From the NCBI GenBank assembly GCA_020186115.1, contig WSYJ01000013.1, forward strand, positions 124,001-188,000: a stretch of 64,000 nt of DNA, in the 5' to 3' direction. The notes under the pieces were generated by a model. It ran no database searches. It was not told where the DNA came from and was given only the letters and a program-made list of their open reading frames with translations. Position numbers and translations under genes: made by a program. Positions 29,929 to 40,315 of this stretch are shown in pieces. Origin of the DNA: Histomonas meleagridis. Taxonomy: Eukaryota > Parabasalia > Tritrichomonadida > Dientamoebidae. Every line of letters starts with the position of its first letter. The stretch's first letter is position 1.

Positions 29929-30727
29929 TCAAATTTTTGTGTGATGAGAGTTTATCAGCACAAATTTAAAACAACGATGACCTTAATTTTTGAATGGACT
30001 TGACCGTCTTTGAATAAATATAAAGTATAGAAATAAATAAAGTGGCAATACGTTGTTTTTTTAGAGATTTAAATTTGCTGTTGCGTAAATAGAAATGTAA
30101 GTGATACATGAAAAGGAATTCATACAATTTTTCAAAACGAACATAGCTCGGTTTTATATGCGCATTTATTAAGTGAATCTGTAAAATATAAATATGAAAT
30201 ATATGAATCTGATATCTCACTAATATTTGATGCTAGGATAGAACGTTTGAAAAAAAATTAAGTTTTCAAGAACTTATTCATATTATATAATATTTTTTTA
30301 GTCATGCAAGCAAAATTTTTCATGATCAAAATTTTTAACAACAAATGTGAAAAAAAATCGGTAGTATCGGCTTCACTTTTTGAACGTGATTCTATTAAAA
30401 CCGATCAAAAAATGCTGCTAATTTTTTACAACCAGTTTATTAGATAACTAATTAGCGGATAAAAAGTGACAAGGGTTTTATAGAACGGGGTGTCCCAAAA
30501 CGTTACAAATTTTTCAATTTTTTAGAATAACTTTTTGCAATTGTTCCTTTTCAAGCAGACATTTTTTTTTTAGAATTTGATATAAGAACTTTAATAGCAG
30601 CAGTTGAGCATAATGTATTTCTTATCAAATTCCTAAAATTTTCAAAAAATTGAAATCACCAAAAATATCAAATTTTAATTTGTTTAAAGCAAGACAATAT
30701 GTGGCTTGTTTCATTTTATTCAAAGCT
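29929..30727. other. 799-bp gap, no gene seen
   Basis: Divergent spacer between the kinase gene (minus) and ankyrin gene D (plus). AT-rich. The frame before 30728 is open without an ATG and is not conserved-looking. Confidence 0.5.
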
Positions 30728-32480
30728 ATGATTTCGCCAAACCACATGCATGTGCCTAATGATGATACTGCCATAAACACAGGAGATAAAAATTCGAATA
30801 ATTCATCAACCTGCTTGAAATTCCTAATTGAGAAAACTATTTTCGGTTTAACCGAAGAAAACTTCCAGCCATCCATTAAAAAAGTAATGAAATTTTTTGA
30901 TTCAAATTATCCAAATACATTTAATACCATTATAAGTAACATCGTTTATAATGCATTTTCATCACGAAAACAAGCATTCGATATTTACTTAAATTTTTTA
31001 AAGACACTTCAAATGAAAGAAGAAGAAATTAATCAAAATATCGTTAAACTATTATCAATTTTTATCAAACGTGTATCTACAAAGAACACACAAGAATCAT
31101 ATTATTTAATTGAGAAAATGATTGAACAAAATTTAATTGATAAAAATATCACTAAAAATATTAATTCAATAAAGCAAAAGAAGAAAACCAAAACCAAAAT
31201 CATTTGCCATTTGGGTATAATAGAAACGATCCAATAGAAAAATACTTTTTGGATAATTATGAAGAACTATCAAAGAATGATTGGGAGCTCCATAAGAAGT
31301 ATAATAAAGAAGGACATAATCCAAATGAAATTGCAAAAAATAATTCGGAATGATGAAATAGAAAAACTTCAAGAAATATCATCACAAACAAATTTTGATT
31401 TTAATCAAACAATTGAACCATCACTTTATGAAAGATGTTCATTTATTAACAAAGAAAATGTTACATTAATTGATTATGCAGCATTCTTTTCTTCAGTTAA
31501 ATGTTTTAAATATTTACTTATGAATGGCTCTAACATAAATAATACAGGTAAATATGCAGTTGCAGGTGGAAATGAAGAAATTATTCATTTATGTGAACAG
31601 AATCATTCATCATTTGAAGGTTCATATGAAACAGCAATTAAATTCCATCAAAATGATATCTTTAAATATGTTTATGAGAATAAATCAGAAAAAACACAAC
31701 CAAATTCAATGTTTCGAATGTTAGAGAATAAAACTAATGATTTGGTAAGTTTTTGTATTAAACAAGACAATTATGAAATTTTAGCATTTTTGGAAGAAAA
31801 AGGAATTAATGTTAATCCTGTTAATATTAATGAAACAGTAAGAAATGGAAATTTATATCTCGTTGAATGTTTCCTTCAAAATAATCAAATTCCTATAAAT
31901 ATTTTGTTATTTGCTTCTGAATCAGATAATATCGAACTTGTGAAATATGTTTTAGATAAAGAAGAAATTGATGTTAATGCGAAATATATTCATTTGAATA
32001 ATTTGAAATATGTTTTAATAATTTGAAACAGCACTTCATATAGCAGTTAGAAATAAAAAAAAGAAATAGTAAAATTACTTTTAGATAAAGGAATTGATGT
32101 TAATGCAAAAATTATTCATTTTAATAATTTGGAATATGTTTTAATAATTTGAAACAGCACTTCAAATTTCACAAAAGAAAGGTTCCACAGAAATAGTAAA
32201 TTTACTCCTTGAAAAAAGTACTGACGAAAATTCTAATTCATATTCCTCTTCTACAAATATCAAATCTTCACTTTCAAGAAATAGAAATGAAGCTTATATT
32301 GCTAATAATCAAAATCAACTCAAAGATCGAATGTATGCAGAAAACAATCGAAATAATTGTATCAAAACAAAATTTGATATAAACATACAAACATATGAAA
32401 ATCATCGAAATGGCAATATACAATATAACAAATATCCCCACAAAGCAAAATGTAAATACATAAAAACAATAATATTATAA
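30728..32480 (+). pseudogene. Ankyrin-repeat gene D (DUF3447 family), frameshifted, with 40-nt inserts
   Basis: ATG 30728 (MISPNHMHVPNDD) leads into the same N-terminal helical region as gene C (LIEKTIFGLTEENFQPSIKK). Frame changes occur near 31165, at about 31335 in an A6 run (IAK then IIRNDEIEKLQEISSQTNFD), and at about 32057 in an A8 run. The core (IDYAAFFSSVKCFKYLLMNG, then EEIIHLCEQNHSSFEGSYET) is well preserved. Two inter-repeat inserts are 40 nt each (31988-32027 and 32114-32153), half the usual 80. After the last repeat (ALQISQKKGSTEIVNLLLEK) the frame stays open to TAA 32480, giving a tail of about 90 residues rich in Asn, Lys and Ile. Two of the three frame changes lie in A runs, so sequencing error is a real alternative to decay. 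Confidence 0.65.
31988..32153 (+). repeat. Pair of 40-nt inter-repeat inserts
   Basis: Inserts at 31988-32027 and 32114-32153 are near-identical. Each contains TTTTAATAATTTG-type sequence twice (TTTGAATAATTTG or TTTTAATAATTTG, then TTTTAATAATTTG), so the 40-nt form is itself an internal duplication of about 20 nt. Confidence 0.6.
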
Positions 32481-33217
32481 AGTGCATTATAAGAAAAACT
32501 TCAACAAAAAATTTTTGGAAACAACATTACAAAGATAATGCATAAATATTTTATAATAATCGCTTTGGGTTCAACTGAACCGAAATTTTGATATCTGCAA
32601 ATGTTCTTAAGGTCTTTCTTCCGTATTTAATAATAATTTCATTGGTTGCATCATCGTTTAGAAAATGAAACAGTTTAATTTTCATATTACAAAAGTTACA
32701 CACAAAAAACAAATGACTTTTTGGCATTGACATTCTTGGAAGCACATTAAATAAATATACTACAAAATTTACCAAAGTAAATATGAATTTTTTTGACAAT
32801 TATACATTTAAAATATTTTTTGAATGAAAGCTACCTTTGTGTAATGTAATTACATTCTCTTAGAAACTATATTATTAGATCACAGAAATAATAAAACCAA
32901 GATTAATGAATTTTAAAATATATTTTTGTTGAGAAATCAAAAAACCATATGAAATGTTTTGCATGTCGTTTCAAAAGTGATTGCATTAACAAAGAACAAA
33001 AAAAGAGCCCCATATTCAATACACGGCAACCACACATTATTCAGTAAACTGGTACTGGATGGTTTTTGAAAATTAAAAAATATATATATTTCAAAATTCA
33101 TGTTTGAATTTCAAAGAAGATCAACTTCAAAAAAATATATCACAATTGTGTAAATCAGGCCACCCCCAAATAAACGGCCACCTCACCTGTCAAAGATAAC
33201 CGTTTTGGAAAGTGCCA
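32481..33217. other. 737-bp gap, no supported gene
   Basis: Holds an 82-codon minus-strand open stretch (32551-32799) that begins without an ATG; I do not recognise it. AACCGTT at about 33198-33204, 14 bases before the ATG at 33218, fits an M3-like promoter box in reverse orientation (AACGGTT). Confidence 0.45.
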
Positions 33218-34219
33218 ATGACATTGGTTCAGCACCAAGCGCTCAGGGCGATTCAGCCTTACAGAGAGACACCAATTGATCAGAAAACGAACTTCCTATC
33301 TCACCCAGTTTTTCAGCTTACAGGGCACTCCGGTTCTGTCAATGAGTGTCATTTTTCGCCAGATGGGAATCTCCTTGCGAGCTGTGCGGGAGAAATCATT
33401 CTGTGGAAGGTCGGATCAGAGATCCAATCTGTCGGCGCGATTCGTTCGCACAATTTCCCAATAACAAGTCTCGCGTGGTTTGTTGATGGAACGAAATTCG
33501 CGACGTCTTCCGCAGATAAAACAGTTGCGCTGATCGACACAGGCAGCGGCAAAGTTATCCGCCGCTTTAAAGATCATCGTGAAATTGTGAATTGTGTCCA
33601 ATTCACAAAAGATGGCCAAAACCTCATTGTGTCAGGAGACGACGCAGGATATGTAATGGTTAACGATGTACGAGTTCGTGAATGCGTCATTAAGCTTAAA
33701 TCTAATTCACCAGTTACATCCATCTCCACAAATCCTTACTTCGTCGCAGTTGGCGGAGTCTGCGGCAACATATTCGTTGATTGCCTTTTCGAGAACAGAC
33801 TGAAAATGGTTTATACGCTTCCTGGAGAATCAATTATTTTTGGTACCGCGTTCAGCCCAAACTTGAAATACATTGCTTCAAATGAATCCAATGGTACTCT
33901 TAAGATCTTTTCTGTTCAGGCACAAGACGAAGGTTCTAATCGTCTTCTGTCAGTTACTCAGAATGGAGAGCCAATGCAAGAAGTTGTGCCATCGCGTGTT
34001 GCGTTTTCGCCTGATGGCCGCTATGTAATGTGTGGAAGCTCTGATAGACTTTTGAGGATATTTGATATCGAAAATGTATTCGAACCACTTCTTAAATATG
34101 AATTACCAGGACATAAAGGCGCTGTCACTGGTGTTGACTTCCATCCGACGCATCCAATTGTTGTTTCAGGAAGTACAGACGGGACGATCATTGTCGGAGA
34201 ACTCAAAGAAAGTGTATAA
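33218..34219 (+). CDS. SNRNP40: U5 snRNP 40-kDa WD40 protein
   Basis: The start is ATG 33218 (MTLVQHQALRAIQPY). The 333-residue WD40 propeller shows repeats opening with LTGHSGSVNECHFSPDGNLL, FKDHREIVNCVQFTKDGQNL and LPGHKGAVTGVDFHPTHPIV. The final strand SGSTDGTIIVGELK mirrors the atypical last blade of SNRNP40, which ends in GEI rather than W-D. The penultimate blade (PSRVAFSPDGRYVMCGSSDR) also matches. This protein binds Prp8 in the U5 snRNP, so it indicates a working spliceosome, which matters for the intron questions raised elsewhere in the window. It is close to the human length (357). Confidence 0.8.
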   Translation: MTLVQHQALRAIQPYRETPIDQKTNFLSHPVFQLTGHSGSVNECHFSPDGNLLASCAGEIILWKVGSEIQSVGAIRSHNFPITSLAWFVDGTKFATSSADKTVALIDTGSGKVIRRFKDHREIVNCVQFTKDGQNLIVSGDDAGYVMVNDVRVRECVIKLKSNSPVTSISTNPYFVAVGGVCGNIFVDCLFENRLKMVYTLPGESIIFGTAFSPNLKYIASNESNGTLKIFSVQAQDEGSNRLLSVTQNGEPMQEVVPSRVAFSPDGRYVMCGSSDRLLRIFDIENVFEPLLKYELPGHKGAVTGVDFHPTHPIVVSGSTDGTIIVGELKESV

Positions 34220-34307
34220 ATGTATAAATTAAAATTAATTTTTTTTTTTGATTTCGTTTGTAAACCATTCAATTTTTAAGTGATTCCGTTTACATTTAAT
34301 TTGGAGT

Positions 34308-34315
34308 ACGTTAAC
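34308..34315 (+). promoter_or_regulatory. Candidate promoter element ACGTTAAC
   Basis: ACGTTAAC lies 13 bases before the MCM2 ATG, with a second related box CCGTTTAC at 34286-34293. Both belong to the recurrent CGTT(T)AA family. Confidence 0.35.
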
Positions 34316-34328
34316 TATTTCCAAGGAA

Positions 34329-36875
34329 ATGTCTGATAGTTCTCCACTTTCAACGCCAATTCATTCAGAATCAGAATATTCGGAATCAGAATCAGATGAT
34401 ATTCACTCGACTCGGATCGGCGATAATTTCGAAAGTGAACCAGAAGGTGAAGATTTAGCAGATACAGTCCGCTTAGATTATAGAGCAATCCCAGAACTTG
34501 ACACATATGAAGACGCAGGTTTAGATTCTGCAACATATGAACAAATGTCTGCCGAAGATCGATTAAATGCAGAGCTTGAAATTCGTAGAAGAAATCAAGC
34601 AATGCGCGGACCCGCTGATCTTGGTTGGGATTCCGATGATGAAATGTCAATCATTGGAAGGAGAAACAGAATAAGACAAAGAGCTCGTGATGGAGATCTT
34701 GATCCGTTAAATGAATTATTCAAAGTCGACAATGATAATCCCGTCATTCTTCAAGATGTCACTGGCCCTCTTACACAATATCTCGAAAGGCCGGAAATTC
34801 GTCATGAAATTGCACGTCGATTTCATGACTTTTTAATTAATTACAAAAGTAGTGATGGCGAACCATTATATATTAATAGGATCAAACAAATGGCATCACA
34901 AAACAGAATTAGTTTCGAAGTTTCATATGTCCATTTGGCACAACATACGCCAATTATCGGCATCTGGCTTGGTGATGCACCAGCACAAATCCTCGAAATT
35001 TTAGATGATGCAGCATTCGCACTCGTTACTAACAATGCACTTTTCCCCGAATTCACAAGAATTTCACCCGAAATTCATGTTCGTATATCTGATCTTCAAA
35101 TCATTGATGAGCTTAGGAACTTACGTCAGATACATCTGAACGCTCTTATTAAAACACGTGGCGTTGTTACAAAGCGTACATCGGTGTTTCCACAGCTTCG
35201 AATAGTTAAATGGAAATGTTCAAGATGTGGTAATACAATTGGACCATTCCCTGTAACAGATGAAAAACCTGTTCCACCTAATTATTGCCCGGTTTGTACT
35301 GCAAAAAGTGGATTTACAATAGATACGGCTTCAACAGTATACAGAAACTATCAAAGAATTACTATCCAAGAGCCTCCTGGTTCAGTACAACCTGGTCGTT
35401 TACCACGTACAAAAGAAGTCGTTCTTTACGCCGATTTAGCAGATTGTTGTCGACCAGGTGAAGAAGTTGAAATCACCGGAATATACAAACATATGATGGA
35501 CATTCGTCGTCAAGGATTTCCTGTGTTTTCTACAATGATTGAAGCTAATCATGTTTCACGGAGTGGTGATTCATATTCGGCAATATCAATTACAAAAGAA
35601 GAAGAACAACAAATAATAGAACTTTCAAAACAACCAGATATATCAAAAACAATATTCGAATCAATTGCTCCTTCAATATTTGGTCATGAAAATATTAAAG
35701 CAGCAATTGCACTTTCATTATTCGGAGGTCGTAGAAAAGACTTTAAAGATCGTCATAGTGTTAGAGGCGATATAAACGTTCTCCTTTTGGGGGACCCCGG
35801 AACCGCTAAGTCACAATTTCTGAAATATGCTGAATCGATTGCACCACGCGCAGTATTTACAACTGGTAAAGGTGCATCCGCAGTAGGCCTTACAGCGTCA
35901 GTCCATTTAGAACATTCAACTGGTGAATGGACATTAGAAGGTGGAGCATTAGTCTTAGCAGATGGAGGAGTTTGTTTAATTGACGAGTTCGATAAGATGA
36001 GTGATAAAGATCGAACATCAATTCATGAAGCTATGGAACAACAATCAATATCAATATCAAAAGCTGGAATTGTTACTACATTATTAGCTCGTTGCTCAGT
36101 TATTGCAGCATGTAACCCTATCCATGGTCGTTACGATGGGTCATTATCATTTTCACAAAATTCAGGTTTATCAGAACCAATTTTGTCTCGTTTTGATGTG
36201 TTATGTGTTGTTAAAGATGTCGTAGATTCTATACTTGATGCGAAATTGGCTGATTACGTCATCAAATCTCATCAAGGTGAAACTCATCAAAATGGATTAG
36301 ATGAAGGAATTTTACGAAAGTACATTGCATATGCACGAAAGAATGTTCAGCCAAAACTAAGTGATATTGATAATGAGAAACTTGTTTCATTATATAATGA
36401 ATTAAGAGAAGAAAGTGAAAAAGGAGGAGGAGCAAGAATTACTGTCAGACATTTAGAATCTATCATTAGACTTGCTGAAGCACATGCAAGACTTCATTTA
36501 AGGAATAATGTTGTTGAGTCAGATGTTAATTTTGCGATTTCATTAATATTGGAATCATTTGTTTCTACTGAGAAATATGCGAATAAGAAATACTTGGAAA
36601 AGAAATTTGGAAGATATTTGGTTTATGGTAGAGATAGAAATGATTTGTTATTACATGTAATACATACTATGGTTAGAGAACGAATTGCATTTATGAACTT
36701 AAGAAGAAGTGGAATTGAATATGAAGATAAAACTAGAAAAATTGTTATAAAGAAAAGTGATTTCGAAGCTAGAGCAAAGGATATCGGTGTGAATGATTTC
36801 CATAATTTCTATCAATCTCAAAAGTTCAAAAATGATTTTGATCAAACAGATACAGAAATTATCCGTGAAACTTAA
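34329..36875 (+). CDS. MCM2: Replicative helicase subunit MCM2
   Basis: An 848-residue protein. The acidic N-terminus contains LDYRAIPELDTYEDAGLD (49-66), the histone H3-H4 binding element specific to MCM2, with its two aromatic Tyr. A zinc finger follows (CSRC, then YCPVC; about 298-322). The AAA+ module has Walker A GDPGTAKSQ (about 488), Walker B CLIDEFDKM (about 550) and the arginine finger LSRFDV (about 619). The C-terminus ends with a winged-helix-like segment. MCM2-7 unwinds origins and, with MCM2, recycles parental histones at forks. All functional residues looked for are present, so it should be active. It lies 109 bp downstream of U5-40K on the same strand. Confidence 0.97.
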   Translation: MSDSSPLSTPIHSESEYSESESDDIHSTRIGDNFESEPEGEDLADTVRLDYRAIPELDTYEDAGLDSATYEQMSAEDRLNAELEIRRRNQAMRGPADLGWDSDDEMSIIGRRNRIRQRARDGDLDPLNELFKVDNDNPVILQDVTGPLTQYLERPEIRHEIARRFHDFLINYKSSDGEPLYINRIKQMASQNRISFEVSYVHLAQHTPIIGIWLGDAPAQILEILDDAAFALVTNNALFPEFTRISPEIHVRISDLQIIDELRNLRQIHLNALIKTRGVVTKRTSVFPQLRIVKWKCSRCGNTIGPFPVTDEKPVPPNYCPVCTAKSGFTIDTASTVYRNYQRITIQEPPGSVQPGRLPRTKEVVLYADLADCCRPGEEVEITGIYKHMMDIRRQGFPVFSTMIEANHVSRSGDSYSAISITKEEEQQIIELSKQPDISKTIFESIAPSIFGHENIKAAIALSLFGGRRKDFKDRHSVRGDINVLLLGDPGTAKSQFLKYAESIAPRAVFTTGKGASAVGLTASVHLEHSTGEWTLEGGALVLADGGVCLIDEFDKMSDKDRTSIHEAMEQQSISISKAGIVTTLLARCSVIAACNPIHGRYDGSLSFSQNSGLSEPILSRFDVLCVVKDVVDSILDAKLADYVIKSHQGETHQNGLDEGILRKYIAYARKNVQPKLSDIDNEKLVSLYNELREESEKGGGARITVRHLESIIRLAEAHARLHLRNNVVESDVNFAISLILESFVSTEKYANKKYLEKKFGRYLVYGRDRNDLLLHVIHTMVRERIAFMNLRRSGIEYEDKTRKIVIKKSDFEARAKDIGVNDFHNFYQSQKFKNDFDQTDTEIIRET

Positions 36876-37050
36876 ATAAAGAAATTAATTAATACATCAA
36901 ATTTGATGCACAAAATTTAACCGTTGATAATTCAGTTCGTTTTCATCGTATTTGGTGTCATTGTACGTTAAGTTCGGAGTTGAAGAAATTAAGTGCATAT
37001 GTGAATTTTTTCACTCAAGAGCTTTTTCAGAAGAAGCCTTTTCAAGTAAA

Positions 37051-37440
37051 ATGTGCAAAGAAGTTGACCAGGAAACAACCCCAAGTCATCATCACCATCA
37101 TCACCATAGACACCATGAAAGGCCATCGAAGCCAGATAATGATGAAGAAAGTCAAGAAAAATTAACCGAAATTAAAGAAAAGGAAGCCCAAGCAGAACAA
37201 ACGGATCCGGAATCCCCACTTGCCCAAGTTAACCAACAAAAGCCAGAATGGGAAGAACCTAAGCCATCAATTGAGCCACCAACTCCTTCTATTTATGCAG
37301 TTTCAAAAATGAATGGAAAACCGGAAGACATAAGTTCATCAGATGGTGAAACTTCTGGTAGCGCTCTTGTTGCAAAGGAAATTCCAGATACATGCGAATC
37401 ATCTGTAGATGAATATATTGATCGTCTACCATTTAAATAA
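37051..37440 (+). CDS. Small acidic protein with poly-His run, unknown function
   Basis: The start is ATG 37051 (MCKEVDQETTPS); the open stretch upstream has no ATG. The 129-residue protein has a natural His cluster ([16 protein letters not shown], about 12-27), then a Glu/Gln/Pro-rich disordered region and a Ser/acidic C-terminus ending DEYIDRLPFK. There is no domain, membrane segment or signal peptide. His clusters can bind divalent metals or target proteins to nuclear speckles, but nothing here decides this. The gene is plausible because its codons look like those of its neighbours and the frame is long for such AT-rich DNA. Confidence 0.5.
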   Translation: MCKEVDQETTPSHHHHHHHRHHERPSKPDNDEESQEKLTEIKEKEAQAEQTDPESPLAQVNQQKPEWEEPKPSIEPPTPSIYAVSKMNGKPEDISSSDGETSGSALVAKEIPDTCESSVDEYIDRLPFK

Positions 37441-37873
37441 ATTGATGTGGCACAGTTATTACTCATTTTTGTACTAACCAAGCGCTGCTTGCCAAATAAT
37501 TATTAATACAAAATATTGTTTTTCATGAGCTTGAAAAAATTTTACAATTGGAGTTATTTATTGTTGAGATGGTGGTCTTGGTTATAAGTGATTAATTGTT
37601 AAATATTTCTTTTTAAAGCTTTCAACACTTACGAAATTCATTGCATAACACTGTACAGTTTTAACGTTCTTTTTCTGGTCGTCCACTTTTTGAATTGATA
37701 TTTATAACGCAAAAATATAAAGTACGTAAAAAGTGAAATATTTTCATCAAAAACTAAAAAAGTGACTGTGTCAGATATTCTGGTGAAGTGCTGTGTTGTA
37801 ATCATGGCCATAATAACTTTTTCATTTTTAAAAATGCATTCAAAATTGAGAAGTTTCGGCTTTCTGTTGAAAA
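37441..37873. other. 433-bp gap, no gene seen
   Basis: Spacer between two plus-strand genes. There are open stretches on both strands near 37640-37980, but they overlap the Myb start and show no conserved features. Confidence 0.5.
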
Positions 37874-38482
37874 ATGATGTCACTTTCAACACAGCACATG
37901 AGCTTTCTGCAGAGGCAGGGGAATCAACTTCTATCAGCTTCACCTCATGCCAATGTTATACGAACTTCAAAATCAACCGTTAAATCAAAATTCAGTCCTC
38001 AAGAAGATTCAAAATTATTATCATTAGTTAGAGAACATGGGACAAAGAATTGGCTTCATATTTCCCAGTTAATGGGAACAAGAAATCCTAGACAATGCAG
38101 AGAGAGATGGAACAATTATGTAAACCCTGACCTTAGGAAAGATCCATGGACCCCTGAAGAGGATAAAATTCTCGAAGAAAAATATGCAGAAATCGGTCCA
38201 AAATGGAATAAACTCGCACGCTTTTTAAGTAATCGTTCTGATAATAGTATTAGAAATAGATGGATGATGATATCCAGGCATCGTTCAATAACTTCAAATC
38301 CTAAAAAGCAAATCAAGAGCCAACCAAGCAAGCCGAGTAACGATGTTGACCTTGGTCAAATTGTTTTTCCAGGAGTTGATGATTTTGATTCCTTTAACGA
38401 ACCACTTTTCATCAATCATGGAATTGACTTTTCCCTTAACGAAAAAGGGATTGATATTTGGGAGAATTTTTCATTCTTCTAA
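37874..38482 (+). CDS. R2R3 Myb DNA-binding protein
   Basis: A 202-residue protein. Two Myb repeats span residues about 38-140. The first runs FSPQEDSKLLSLVREHGTKN, W, then RNPRQCRERWNNYVNP; the second DPWTPEEDKILEEKYAEIGP, W, then SDNSIRNRWMMISRH. The spaced Trp residues are present, with the first Trp of repeat 1 replaced by Phe. The C-terminal 60 residues are acidic and aromatic (IDIWENFSFF at the end) and may activate transcription. Small R2R3 Mybs of this type bind core promoter or stress elements in Trichomonas vaginalis. Two more Myb genes lie at 46846 and 48293. Confidence 0.92.
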   Translation: MMSLSTQHMSFLQRQGNQLLSASPHANVIRTSKSTVKSKFSPQEDSKLLSLVREHGTKNWLHISQLMGTRNPRQCRERWNNYVNPDLRKDPWTPEEDKILEEKYAEIGPKWNKLARFLSNRSDNSIRNRWMMISRHRSITSNPKKQIKSQPSKPSNDVDLGQIVFPGVDDFDSFNEPLFINHGIDFSLNEKGIDIWENFSFF

Positions 38483-38584
38483 ACTAGTTTAAGTTTTCGA
38501 AATCTTTTTTTTTTTATTATTGAATGTGTCAACTATTTGTTTTCAATTTTTTTTGTCATTAATTTTACTCAAATCACCAAACAA

Positions 38585-39370
38585 ATGCGCATCCTAGAAT
38601 CCATTTTTTCTGACGAAGATGATGGCCTTAAAGAAGGAGCATCAGAAAAAGAAATAAACTTAAGGCCAATTATGGTTTTTTTCCACCTTCTTGTTTATGT
38701 TACCTTATTTTATTCAGATTCTATTCTTAGATCGTCTTTTTTATCCAAAACCCCAATTTATTTCTATTTGTTTAGTACCTTATATGGAATGACCTTGTCT
38801 TTACTTGATCTTTCAGTAGAAGAATTAGAAGATGAAGGTTCAACTGAATTTAATAATCAAGAAATATGTACTATATGCAAAAAAAATGTTCCACCTAGAG
38901 GCTCACATTGTGCAGTATGTCAAAAATGTTTTCCATTTAGAGATCATCATTCAAGATGGCTTGGAACATGCATCAGCAAAGAAAATTATGCTAATTATGT
39001 TTACTTAATTTTGCTTGAGATTTTGTTATCCTCTCTTATCATTTTTGATTGCATATTCACAATGTATCATTCGAATTCATTTACAGACTTTTTCACAAAT
39101 AAGATTCCACTGTTTCCAACTCTTCTTTTATCATTACTTGCTTTTTATCTTTCAGTCAAAAATCTTAAATCCATATATTTAACAATTTCACAAAATCTCA
39201 ATCAATATGAAAGAAAACATAGAAGCAAAATTCCTTATCTCACTGGATTACCTGCCAATGCTCTTCCATTTAACCATGGTTTTATGAATAATCTTAATGA
39301 GATTTTATCCACAAATAGAAAAAATGAAACTAAGACAAAAGCTGCTTCTCCGGGAGAATCTACTCTATGA
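38585..39370 (+). CDS. DHHC-type palmitoyltransferase homologue with DHHS at the active site
   Basis: The start is ATG 38585 (MRILESIFSDEDDG). The 261-residue protein has four membrane segments, roughly at 25-45, 55-75, 140-160 and 175-193. The Cys-rich domain between segments 2 and 3 runs CTICKKNVPPRGSHCAVCQK, then CFPFRDHHSRWLGTC. The zinc-binding Cys and His residues are kept, but the catalytic Cys of DHHC is Ser (codons GAT CAT CAT TCA), and the usual PWVNNCVG that follows is altered to RWLGTCIS. Active DHHC enzymes pass palmitate through that Cys to substrate Cys. This copy is probably inactive as a thiol acyltransferase and may act as a scaffold or a serine variant. Confidence 0.85.
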   Translation: MRILESIFSDEDDGLKEGASEKEINLRPIMVFFHLLVYVTLFYSDSILRSSFLSKTPIYFYLFSTLYGMTLSLLDLSVEELEDEGSTEFNNQEICTICKKNVPPRGSHCAVCQKCFPFRDHHSRWLGTCISKENYANYVYLILLEILLSSLIIFDCIFTMYHSNSFTDFFTNKIPLFPTLLLSLLAFYLSVKNLKSIYLTISQNLNQYERKHRSKIPYLTGLPANALPFNHGFMNNLNEILSTNRKNETKTKAASPGESTL

Positions 39371-40315
39371 TAAATTAAGGTTTTAATCAATTGAAAATAT
39401 CATATAATAACCATTACGAAATTTTTTCATTTTTAAAAAGAGTTCAACTTGAATAAGATCTTTTTGTATCATTAGATAAATCCAGTCCTGATGTTTTTTG
39501 GTTAAAAACTATGGGAAAAATCAAAAATAATATCTCTCAAAAAGTTGATTGTTAAATTGAAAAATTTGTGTAACCGCTTTATCTTCGCAAATCAAATGAG
39601 GAAACAAAATCTTTAGGACTTCCACAAGTGGTTATTACATTCAATTTTCAATAAAACCGTCCCTGGGCCAAATCTTCCCAATTTTTTTCAATCTCTTGAA
39701 AATGAAACAAAATAACATATAAAAATCAGCAAATAGGACTATTTGTTAAAAATATAGAATATGAATAAAATTTTTTTATATGAATTTTAAAAAATAATTT
39801 TAAGGAGAAGACAAATTTGTATTCTTCAATCTTTCTTTTTTAAGTTTTTATAAATATTTTTCAAGGGAAAGAAAAAATGAAAGCGAATAAATATAAATCA
39901 TAAATATTTTTATTGATCATTGTTCTCTAAATCAATGATTAGTTTTTGAAAAAACCAGAAATTTATTTATAGGGAATTTAGGTTTATGATTTTTAAAAAG
40001 CAAAAGCATTTAAATAAAATAATAATCATAAAAAGGTAATCGCAAAATATAATTATTTTGTTAGTTTCATTATTATATCATAAATCAAATTAATGATTAA
40101 ACACAACACATGAATTAAATTAATGATTAAAAACGAAATAAATTTGTTTACTTGTTGTATACTTTAAGTTAATGAGGTGAAAAATTGTTATACAACAATG
40201 TGAAAGAACAAAATTGAGTTCTGATCATCCTTTTTCTTCATTTCAATTCCGGGGTGGTTTCTATTAAAACTGCTTTATTGATTGAAAATTGTTTGCTGCG
40301 AGGTGAAAAAATTGA
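39371..40315. other. 945-bp gap, no gene seen
   Basis: AT-rich spacer between two plus-strand genes. No open frame, repeat or RNA gene is recognised. Confidence 0.6.

Noticed and set aside
32551-32799. 82-codon minus-strand frame
   Set aside because: It begins with TTG rather than ATG and shows no recognisable motif.
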